This document shows positions 1 through 5,646 of a stretch of DNA of 7,826 nucleotides, piece by piece (positions within the stretch are counted from its first letter, which is position 1; each line of letters begins with the position of its first letter). The position numbers and the translations under genes are program-made. This DNA is from Bacteroidales bacterium UBA3754 (GTDB taxonomy: Bacteria > Bacteroidota > Bacteroidia > Bacteroidales > UBA1715): positions 1 through 7,826 of the forward strand of contig DFGI01000029.1 in NCBI GenBank assembly GCA_002371705.1, written 5' to 3'. The notes below the pieces were generated by a model, which was not told the origin of the DNA, did no database searches, and saw nothing but the letters and a program-made list of their open reading frames with translations.

Positions 1-1
1 G

Positions 2-97
2 CAAATTTTAATTTGTGGGGAGAGCGGAGGCACAAGTCGTCCCATCGATTTAGCGGAGCGGTATCGATTTTACGATCTTGTTGCCGAACGCGAGTGA
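2..97 (+). CDS. Possible C-terminal end of an unidentified protein (partial, cut by the left edge)
   Basis: One forward frame is open from base 2 to a TGA at 95-97 and reads as 31 residues with a protein-like composition, including GESGGTSRPIDLAERYRF and ending in VAERE. The other frames read as less plausible, Cys/Arg-rich peptides. I do not recognise the family. The stop codon overlaps the last bases of the convergent tRNA-Arg gene, so the two would meet tail to tail with no spacer. Against a real gene, the stretch is short and also forms an imperfect inverted repeat (29-85) that could instead be a structured element. No clear terminator follows it on this strand. The sequence left of the window would settle the matter. 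Confidence 0.35.
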   Translation, partial: QILICGESGGTSRPIDLAERYRFYDLVAERE

Positions 98-168
98 TCC
101 GGTCGGGATTCGAACCCGAGCCCCACAGCTTAGAAGGCTGTTGCTCTATCCAGCTGAGCTACCGAACC
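95..168 (-). tRNA. tRNA-Arg (anticodon TCT)
   Basis: Read on the minus strand, this 74-nt stretch folds as a complete cloverleaf. The acceptor stem is GGTTCGG with CCGGATC (two G-U pairs). The D arm is GCTC/GAGC, the anticodon stem ACAGC/GCTGT with loop CTTCTAA, the variable loop 5 nt, and the T arm TCGGG/CCCGA with loop TTCGAAT. The discriminator base is A. The anticodon TCT reads AGA (and possibly AGG) arginine codons. No CCA is encoded, so the tail must be added by tRNA nucleotidyltransferase, as is usual in Bacteroidota. A promoter lies just upstream, and proS is the next gene upstream on the same strand. Confidence 0.96.
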
Positions 169-185
169 GACCTATTTTGGTGTGG

Positions 186-216
186 CAAATATACTAATTA
201 ACCACAAATTCCCAAG
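186..216 (-). promoter_or_regulatory. Bacteroidota-type promoter for tRNA-Arg
   Basis: On the minus strand TATATTTG (186-193) matches the -7 consensus TAnnTTTG exactly. Nineteen bases upstream, CTTG (213-216) matches three of four bases of the -33 TTTG element. The spacing is that of the primary sigma factor (sigma-ABfr) promoters of Bacteroides. Transcription should begin near 182, about 14 nt before the mature tRNA. The tRNA can therefore be expressed independently of proS. Confidence 0.7.
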
Positions 217-232
217 TTTACACAAAACTTTT

Positions 233-1705
233 TTAGTATGCGATAGCAAACAAAGCTCGTTTGTGCGACGGTTTTCCCGAATAAATGCACGTTCCTTCCT
301 CGTCTGGAGCATCGAATGGAATGCAACGAACTGTTGCTTTTGTTTCCTCCTTGATTTTTTCCTCGGTCTCGGTTGTGCCATCCCAGTGAGCCAAGATAAA
401 GCCGTCGCAATTTTTTACTCGTTCCTTGAATTCTTCGTAGGTATCAACTTTGTATGTATGTGCCGTACGGAAATCTTTTGCTTTTTGCAACAAATTCTTC
501 TGTATGTCATCCAAAAGTTTTTCTACATATTCGTCAACATTGTCGAACGAAACGGTTTCTTTCGTCAACGTGTCGCGACGGGCAACTTCGATTGTGCCGT
601 TTTCAAGGTCGCGGGCACCCATGGCCAAACGTACAGGAACGCCTTTCAATTCGTATTCGGCAAACTTCCATCCTGGCTTTTGTGTGTCGTCGTCATCGTA
701 TTTCACGGTAATGCCGCGTGCTTCCAATGCTTGTTTTACTTGCATTGCCTTTTCGGTGATTGCGGACAATTGTTCGTCGTTTTTATAAATAGGAACAATC
801 ACAACTTGGATTGGAGCCAATTTGGGAGGCAGAACAAGACCATTGTCGTCGGAGTGCGTCATAATCAAAGCTCCCATCAAACGAGTTGACACTCCCCACG
901 ATGTAGCCCACACGTAATCAGACGTTCCGTCTTTCTTTGTAAACGTCACATCGAACGCTTTGGCGAAATTCTGTCCTAAGAAGTGCGATGTTCCCGATTG
1001 CAAAGCTTTTCCGTCTTGCATCAACGCCTCAATTGTGTATGTGTCAAGAGCACCGGCAAAACGTTCGTTTGCGGATTTCACACCTTTAATGACAGGAATT
1101 GCCAAGAAATTTTCGGCGAAATCAGCATATACGTTAATCATCTTCTCCGCTTCTTCGCGAGCTTCTTCAGCCGTAGCGTGTGCCGTGTGACCTTCTTGCC
1201 ACAAAAATTCAGCAGTACGGAGGAACAGACGCGTTCTCATTTCCCAACGAACCACGTTAGCCCATTGATTACACAATATGGGTAAATCACGGTAAGAGTG
1301 TATCCATTTTTTATATGTGTTCCAAATAATTGTCTCCGAAGTTGGGCGTACAATCAATTCTTCCTCAAGTTTTGCGTTCTCGTCAACCACGACGCCTTTC
1401 CCGTCGGGGTCATTTTTCAAACGATAGTGGGTAACCACCGCACATTCCTTGGCAAACCCTTCCACGTGGCTTGCTTCCTTGCTGAAGAAAGATTTTGGTA
1501 TGAAAAGTGGAAAGTAAGCATTTACGTGCCCCGTTGCTTTGAACATTGAATCAAGCTGGTGTTGCATTTTTTCCCAAATTGCATATCCGTAAGGCTTGAT
1601 AACCATACATCCACGAACCGATGAGGTTTCTGCCAGATTCGCTTGTACAACAAGCTCGTTGTACCATTGCGAGTAATTTTCTTTTCGACTTGTTAATTTA
1701 GCCAT
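233..1705 (-). CDS. proS: Proline--tRNA ligase, archaeal/eukaryal type (ProRS)
   Basis: This cytoplasmic enzyme charges tRNA-Pro with proline using ATP. The 490-residue product shows the class II synthetase core: the motif 1 region at about 32-70, RPTSE at 120-124, motif 2 at about 148-170 (WANVVRWEMRTR, then FLWQEGHTAH) and motif 3 at about 268-295 (STRLMGAL to GLVLPP). An anticodon-binding domain spans about 298-400, and the C-terminal domain ends in a Tyr (AIAY), as in this subfamily. It lacks the editing insertion of the long bacterial ProRS. Only three Cys remain in the C-terminal domain (433, 461, 473), with CIYSGK where zinc-binding relatives have C-x-x-C, so the zinc site is probably absent. 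The start at 1705 (MAKLTSRKENYSQW) is preferred to an in-frame ATG 27 codons upstream, because that extension is AT-rich intergenic-like sequence and the family starts here. It is transcribed divergently from the lipoprotein gene. Confidence 0.96.
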   Translation of the reverse strand: MAKLTSRKENYSQWYNELVVQANLAETSSVRGCMVIKPYGYAIWEKMQHQLDSMFKATGHVNAYFPLFIPKSFFSKEASHVEGFAKECAVVTHYRLKNDPDGKGVVVDENAKLEEELIVRPTSETIIWNTYKKWIHSYRDLPILCNQWANVVRWEMRTRLFLRTAEFLWQEGHTAHATAEEAREEAEKMINVYADFAENFLAIPVIKGVKSANERFAGALDTYTIEALMQDGKALQSGTSHFLGQNFAKAFDVTFTKKDGTSDYVWATSWGVSTRLMGALIMTHSDDNGLVLPPKLAPIQVVIVPIYKNDEQLSAITEKAMQVKQALEARGITVKYDDDDTQKPGWKFAEYELKGVPVRLAMGARDLENGTIEVARRDTLTKETVSFDNVDEYVEKLLDDIQKNLLQKAKDFRTAHTYKVDTYEEFKERVKNCDGFILAHWDGTTETEEKIKEETKATVRCIPFDAPDEEGTCIYSGKPSHKRALFAIAY

Positions 1706-1731
1706 AATTTTGGTATGATAATTGCTTATAG

Positions 1732-1762
1732 CAAATTGATTAAATTTTAATGCAAATAAAAA
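1732..1762 (-). promoter_or_regulatory. proS: Weak candidate promoter for proS
   Basis: On the minus strand TCAATTTG (1732-1739) matches the -7 consensus TAnnTTTG except at one fixed base. TTTT (1759-1762) lies 19 bases upstream, where a TTTG -33 element is expected. The predicted start is about 25 nt before the proS ATG. A small inverted repeat (TTGCT-TAT-AGCAA, 1722-1734) covers that start region and could be a leader hairpin or operator. The whole region is very AT-rich, so a chance match is quite possible. Confidence 0.28.
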
Positions 1763-1788
1763 AAAAATATTGATAATTTTAACCATTC

Positions 1789-1794
1789 GGAGGA
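1789..1794 (+). promoter_or_regulatory. Strong Shine-Dalgarno site of the lipoprotein gene
   Basis: GGAGGA lies 7 nt before the ATG at 1802, an almost ideal anti-16S match and spacing. It fixes the start codon. The other genes in the window have only weak or no Shine-Dalgarno sequences, which is the Bacteroidota norm, so this site stands out. Confidence 0.75.
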
Positions 1795-1801
1795 TTTAAC
1801 T

Positions 1802-3163
1802 ATGAAAACAAATGTATTACTGATGATTTTAGGAGCGGCGATGCTCACATCGTGCGCTTCAGTTGTTTCGTTTAACGAACGTTACACATCGTTAGACGTA
1901 ACGGAACCGAATGCTGTGTATGCATCGCCGTCAACGTCGGAGGTCCAATCTGATTCGCAGGCTTATGATTCAGCGGATGCTGAAGAAAATTATGCCGCAT
2001 CGGAAGAGTTTTTCGACGATGACCATTACTATTCTCGTCGTTTGATGACTTCGTATGACCCAACATGGGATGTTTCTTTCCGTATCGGTGGCCCATATTT
2101 TTCTATAGGCTATTATCCGTTCGGACGTAGCTATTATTATTATGACTACGACTATTGGTATCCATATTCATATCGTTACTGGCATCGTCCGTACTATTAT
2201 TCATATTATTATGGATATCCATACTATTATTCGTACTATCGTCCATATTATTATCATCATCATTATCATAGTCCTGCGTATTATCATCACAAACATCACT
2301 ACGCATACGACAGACCGTCGTCACACAGATATGCTCCGAATCGTAGCTATGGACCTCGCTCGACTGTGGCAACACGTGATGGCGGTTCGTATAAAGCTCC
2401 GACTACAGCTTCAAATGGTACAAAATCGCAAAGCCGTTCGGTAGGTGCTCCTTCAAACTCGTCGCGCACAACATCGGGCAGACCGACAAGTTCGTCATCA
2501 AGTACGTCGTCGAAGGCTTATTCAAATCAATCGTCAGGACGTTCAAGCGGTGCACCGTCAAATTCTACGCGTACATCGTCTGGCAGACCAACAAGTTCGA
2601 CTTCGGGCACAACGTCAAAATCGTACTCAAGCCAATCGTCTGAACGGACAAGTGGTGCACCATCAAATTCGGCACGTACATCGTCAGGCAGACCAACTAC
2701 TTCTTCGTCAAGTTCATCAACGAACCAGAAGTCGTATTCAAGTCAATCGTCAGGCCGTGTAAGCAGTACGCCATCAAGTTCGTCTCGTTCGTCGTCTGGA
2801 CAAGCAGCGGGCGCACCTTCGAACTCATCTCGTACATCAACGGGTAGAGCAACAAGTTCGTCAAGCTCGTCATCGAGCCAGAAATCGTACTCAAGCCCGT
2901 CGTCGAGCAGCAGAAGCAGCTATTCACGAGGCCCGCAAGGTTCACCGCAGAGCTCAACAAGCAGAAGCTACAGCAGTAAACCAAGCAGCAGCTCATCGCA
3001 CTCGTCAAGCTCGTCGTACCACTCATCACGTCCAAGCAGTAGCTCATCGCGCTCGTCAAGTTCGTACAGCTCTTCTCGGTCAAGCAGCGGTTCATCGCAC
3101 AGCTCGTCGTACGGAGGTTCGTCACGTGGTGGCTCGTCGCATAGTTCGTCTTCAAGAAGATAG
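1802..3163 (+). CDS. Low-complexity lipoprotein: Tyr/His-rich middle, Ser-rich repeat C-terminus
   Basis: The 453-residue product starts with a lipoprotein signal, MKTNVLLMILGAAMLTSCAS. The lipobox LTSC puts the lipidated Cys at 18, so the mature protein is membrane-anchored. Residues about 45-75 are acidic. Residues about 91-180 hold roughly 34 Tyr and some 10 His in runs such as YYYYDYDYWY and YHHHYH. From about 215 to the end, roughly half the residues are Ser, mixed with Arg, Gly, Thr, Pro and Tyr, and part is built from 35-37-residue tandem repeats. DSA at 56-58 fits the D-S/T-(A/I/L/V/M/T) O-glycosylation motif described in Bacteroides. I recognise no catalytic domain. Related proteins are sometimes labelled vitellogenin-like in databases, which probably reflects Ser-rich composition only. 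A surface, spacer or adhesive role is inference. It starts with a strong ribosome binding site and lies 43 bp before the barrel gene with no terminator between them. Confidence 0.85.
   Translation: MKTNVLLMILGAAMLTSCASVVSFNERYTSLDVTEPNAVYASPSTSEVQSDSQAYDSADAEENYAASEEFFDDDHYYSRRLMTSYDPTWDVSFRIGGPYFSIGYYPFGRSYYYYDYDYWYPYSYRYWHRPYYYSYYYGYPYYYSYYRPYYYHHHYHSPAYYHHKHHYAYDRPSSHRYAPNRSYGPRSTVATRDGGSYKAPTTASNGTKSQSRSVGAPSNSSRTTSGRPTSSSSSTSSKAYSNQSSGRSSGAPSNSTRTSSGRPTSSTSGTTSKSYSSQSSERTSGAPSNSARTSSGRPTTSSSSSSTNQKSYSSQSSGRVSSTPSSSSRSSSGQAAGAPSNSSRTSTGRATSSSSSSSSQKSYSSPSSSSRSSYSRGPQGSPQSSTSRSYSSKPSSSSSHSSSSSYHSSRPSSSSSRSSSSYSSSRSSSGSSHSSSYGGSSRGGSSHSSSSRR
2084..2341 (+). repeat. Tyr/His-coding low-complexity tract
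   Basis: This stretch is dominated by TAT/TAC and CAT/CAC codons, giving short-period runs such as tattattatta and tatcatcatcat. It encodes residues about 95-180 of the lipoprotein. Such tracts can slip during replication. The reading frame is intact here. Confidence 0.7.
2444..2899 (+). repeat. In-frame tandem repeats of about 105 bp in the lipoprotein gene
   Basis: GAPSNS recurs at residues 215, 250 and 285 (DNA 2444, 2549, 2654), exactly 35 codons apart. Each unit continues as xRTxSGRPT, a Ser/Thr run, K-x-YS, then QSS. A fourth, degenerate copy starts near residue 322 (STPSSSSRSSSGQ). A further copy begins out of phase with GAPSNS at 337. The copies differ at many third codon positions and at some residues, so the array is not a recent exact duplication. 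Confidence 0.8.
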
Positions 3164-3182
3164 TATAATTAAAAGTTTTATG

Positions 3183-3190
3183 TATATTTG
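3183..3190 (+). promoter_or_regulatory. -7 promoter box for the barrel gene
   Basis: TATATTTG is an exact TAnnTTTG match and lies in the same 10-mer, GTATATTTGC, as the tRNA-Arg promoter. No TTTG is seen at the -33 spacing (around 3159-3163, the end of the upstream gene). Transcription would start near 3194, leaving only about 13 nt before the ATG at 3207. Confidence 0.5.
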
Positions 3191-3206
3191 CAAAAAATAA
3201 AGTGAC

Positions 3207-4673
3207 ATGAAAAAGATAAATTTAATAGTAGCTGGGCTGGTTGGTGCTTTGACATTGAATGCCCAAGATTTCAATAGCGCGTTGCGTTTCAGTGAATCGT
3301 TTGTGGAAGGCGATGGCCGCTATATGGCTATGGCTGGTGCTTTATCATCGTTGGGCGGTAATGTGAGCGCAATGAGTGTGAACCCGGCAAGTTCGGCATC
3401 GTTCAAAAAATCAGTTTTTGAATTGTCTCCGGCATACATATATGCTAAATCGGAAAATTATTACCATGGATACGCTAAGGCGTTTTCTACAGCATTGAAA
3501 ATGCCAAGCATGGGACTTTTGTATTACAAACCAATGAAGCAAAATGAAATTTTTGTGTCGGGTATTTCGTTCGGGTTCTCGTATAACGCACAAAATCGTT
3601 ATTATGAGACACTTAATTTCACGAACAAAACACCAAATTCATCGTTAACTGACGATTTCTTGAGACTCGGCTCAATAAAAGGTAGTGGCGCTTGGGATGA
3701 TCTTTATGAAAAACTTGCTTGGGATACGTATTTGGTAAATTTTGATGAAGGCACAAACACGTATTACAGTGATTTCGTTGATAAAAATGGTGCTGCTGAT
3801 TATAGCAATATGAACCAAAATATTCAAATAGAACGTGACGGGCAAAAGAATGAATATCTGTTCAATATTGGTGTGAACTTCACTGAATGGGTTTATTTTG
3901 GCGCTGATTTGACATTGACCAATATGTATTACAGAGAAACTCGCGTAATTACAGAAACAGTTGATGACAACAACTCAGAATTGAACAAATTCTCGTATAT
4001 GGAAGATTATGATTTGACAGGCAATGGCGTTGGTGGAAAATTTGGCGTGATTGTCCGTCCAATTGAATATGTGCGCATTGGTGCTGCCATCCACACACCT
4101 GTTACATATAGTATTAGCGAAGATGGCGAAACATCGCTTGATGTTACATATAACAAGGAAGTAAATGGTTCTACATCGCACAGAAAACCTGAAACGTATG
4201 CGTATGACTATAAAATTGGTCAGCCTGCAAAATTCGTGGGGTCGTTAGGATTTGTGTATAAGAATGTTGCAAATATTGGCGTCGATTTTGAGTCAATGAA
4301 CTATTCTCAATGTACGTTTACTTCGGATGATGCGCTGTTGATGAATCAAAGTAGCCAAATCGCTGATGAATTGAAAGCGGTTAACAACATTAAGTGTGGT
4401 GGTGAATTCCGCTATGGACCATTTTTGTTCAGAGCAGGTTATGCTATGTATGGTAATCCATATAAGAACATTTCGGGCGATAAATTCTACCGTAACGATT
4501 ACTCGGCTGGCGTAGGTTTGGCTACCAACACTGTGTATTGCGACTTGGCTTGGTTGCGTGCGAAATCAAAACAAACAAACGATTTCTATCGTGATTTGAA
4601 AGGCAATATCGTAAGTTCAAATTCTACAATCAAGCGCGATAACATTACGTTCACAATAGGATTCAAATTCTAA
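3207..4673 (+). CDS. FadL/OMPP1-like outer-membrane beta-barrel protein
   Basis: This 488-residue protein has a signal peptide (MKKINLIVAGLVGALTLNA, cleavage after residue 19 before QDF). After it comes the N-terminal signature of the FadL/OMPP1/TodX family, with GDGRYMAMAGALSSLGG then SAMSVNPAS at about 36-62. The rest is a pattern of alternating strands rich in Tyr, Asn and Gly. The last strand ends in FTIGFKF with a C-terminal Phe, the usual signal for barrel assembly by BamA. FadL proteins carry hydrophobic substrates across the outer membrane. Bacteroidota homologues are often named hemin receptor, which I cannot support here. The family is usually 420-500 residues, so this one is full length. 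It follows the lipoprotein gene by 43 bp and is closed by a strong terminator, so it may be transcribed alone from the -7 box at 3183 and also with the lipoprotein. Confidence 0.85.
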   Translation: MKKINLIVAGLVGALTLNAQDFNSALRFSESFVEGDGRYMAMAGALSSLGGNVSAMSVNPASSASFKKSVFELSPAYIYAKSENYYHGYAKAFSTALKMPSMGLLYYKPMKQNEIFVSGISFGFSYNAQNRYYETLNFTNKTPNSSLTDDFLRLGSIKGSGAWDDLYEKLAWDTYLVNFDEGTNTYYSDFVDKNGAADYSNMNQNIQIERDGQKNEYLFNIGVNFTEWVYFGADLTLTNMYYRETRVITETVDDNNSELNKFSYMEDYDLTGNGVGGKFGVIVRPIEYVRIGAAIHTPVTYSISEDGETSLDVTYNKEVNGSTSHRKPETYAYDYKIGQPAKFVGSLGFVYKNVANIGVDFESMNYSQCTFTSDDALLMNQSSQIADELKAVNNIKCGGEFRYGPFLFRAGYAMYGNPYKNISGDKFYRNDYSAGVGLATNTVYCDLAWLRAKSKQTNDFYRDLKGNIVSSNSTIKRDNITFTIGFKF

Positions 4674-4692
4674 TAAATAGAGGTAGAGAACC

Positions 4693-4727
4693 AAAGGGCG
4701 ATTTCAAATATGAAGTCGCCCTTTTTT
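4693..4727 (+). terminator. Intrinsic terminator after the barrel gene
   Basis: AGGGCGATTTCA (4695-4706) pairs fully with TGAAGTCGCCCT (4711-4722), with one G-U pair and a 4-nt loop AATA. The stem extends through AAA/TTT and is followed by a run of T. It starts 19 nt after the stop codon and should work in the rightward direction only. Confidence 0.93.
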
Positions 4728-4815
4728 ATTGTAAATATTTGGTTAATAAAAAAACAGCTGATACAGATTGGCGATATAGTTTTTTAATACTTTTACCCAG
4801 CAAAATATAAGAGTA

Positions 4816-5646
4816 ATGGTACAGGATTGTATATCTACACAGATTTTGGTTGACGGCGCGATGCGCCCTGCTACTGATGTGCAGATACCGTCTGGTGCGA
4901 CGGTGATTTACGATGTGCTCAGGGTGATGGATGGCGTGCCGTTGTTCGTGGAAGATCATTCTGCCCGTTTTTTCAAATCATTTGACCTGTCGGAACGGAA
5001 ACGACCGTTTGAGGAAAGTTGGTTTGAACAATCAATCAATCAATTTATTCGGCAATATGGCGTGGTACACGGAAATATTCGTTGCGTGTATAGCATTTCT
5101 GCCGCAAACGAAACGCAATATCTTGTGTATGAAATAAAACATTCGTATCCGACGGCTGAAATGTATGCAAATGGCGTTGCTTGCGGAACGTTCGTCGGCG
5201 AACGTGCTAATCCGAATGTGAAACAGGAAGCCGCGGTGAAAACTAATGCATACAAAAAAATCGCCGAAACTGGTGTATATGAAGTGTTGTTGGTTGATAA
5301 TGACCATAATGTGACGGAAGGAAGCAAATCAAACACCTTTTTTGTAAAAGGCAACACCATTGTTACGGCTATGGCGCAGGATGTGTTGTGTGGCATAACT
5401 CGCTTACAGATTGTTTCATTGATACATTCATTGCGTATTCCTTTGGAAGAGAGAAAGATACATTTGTCGGAATTGTCGGATTTCGATGCTGCTTTTATTT
5501 CGGGAACGTCGCCTAAAGTTCTTCCGATACGTTCGGTGGAGTCGATTGAATACAAAGTTGACAATCCAATCGTTCAAAAACTTTCTGAGGCATACAATAA
5601 ATCAATATCAAATTATATAGAATCTTATAAAAAGAGAAAACAATGA
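4816..5646 (+). CDS. PLP-dependent class IV (fold type IV) aminotransferase
   Basis: This 276-residue cytoplasmic protein has the usual length of class IV aminotransferases (branched-chain aminotransferase, D-amino acid aminotransferase, aminodeoxychorismate lyase). The N-terminal domain shows IYDVLRVMDGVPLFVEDHSARF (about 31-52), matching the first conserved block. K142 in VKTNAYK is the likely PLP Schiff-base lysine. E168 in TEGSKSN is the glutamate expected at the PLP ring nitrogen. GITR (193-196) and SGTSPKVLPIRSV (229-241) match the phosphate-side and C-terminal motifs. The RGxxxRxH-like carboxylate motif of classical D-amino acid aminotransferases and the RG motif of PabC are not evident near residues 88-108 (IRCVYSISAANETQYLVYEI), so the substrate is open. 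The stop overlaps the ddl start as ATGA, so the two genes are co-transcribed and probably translationally coupled. I found no convincing promoter in the 88 bp after the preceding terminator. Confidence 0.85.
   Translation: MVQDCISTQILVDGAMRPATDVQIPSGATVIYDVLRVMDGVPLFVEDHSARFFKSFDLSERKRPFEESWFEQSINQFIRQYGVVHGNIRCVYSISAANETQYLVYEIKHSYPTAEMYANGVACGTFVGERANPNVKQEAAVKTNAYKKIAETGVYEVLLVDNDHNVTEGSKSNTFFVKGNTIVTAMAQDVLCGITRLQIVSLIHSLRIPLEERKIHLSELSDFDAAFISGTSPKVLPIRSVESIEYKVDNPIVQKLSEAYNKSISNYIESYKKRKQ

Noticed and set aside
214..234. AAGTTT-ACACA-AAACTT followed by TTTT, resembling a rightward terminator
   Set aside because: The 6-bp stem is AT-rich and weak, it lies over the tRNA promoter region, and no strong rightward transcript is evident there.
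233..410. Loss of zinc-binding cysteines in ProRS as a sign of decay
   Set aside because: Many bacterial members of this ProRS subfamily lack the full Cys set, and the frame and C-terminal Tyr are intact.
182..889. A long forward open frame (235 codons) antisense to proS
   Set aside because: It lies opposite well-conserved proS motifs and its translation is Cys/Phe-rich with no recognisable domain; it is a shadow of the proS codons.
2142..2444. A forward frame rich in Ile, Thr and His in the Tyr/His tract
   Set aside because: It is a frame-shifted reading of the tat/cat repeats, with no start signal.
2444..2899. Regularly spaced repeats that might suggest a CRISPR array
   Set aside because: The spacing is exactly 35 codons, the copies are degenerate, there are no unique spacers, and the frame is coding throughout.
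2697..3155. A 152-codon leftward frame opposite the Ser-rich tract
   Set aside because: Its open state follows from the repetitive Ser codons on the other strand. The sense frame has a lipobox, a ribosome binding site and structured repeats.
4728..4815. Possible promoter for the aminotransferase-ddl unit (TACTTTTA at 4788-4795 with ATTG upstream)
   Set aside because: The -7 match is imperfect and the spacer is 17 rather than 19-21, so it is not better than chance in AT-rich DNA.
5040..5564. A 174-codon leftward frame inside the aminotransferase gene
   Set aside because: It is antisense to conserved aminotransferase motifs and has no supporting signal.
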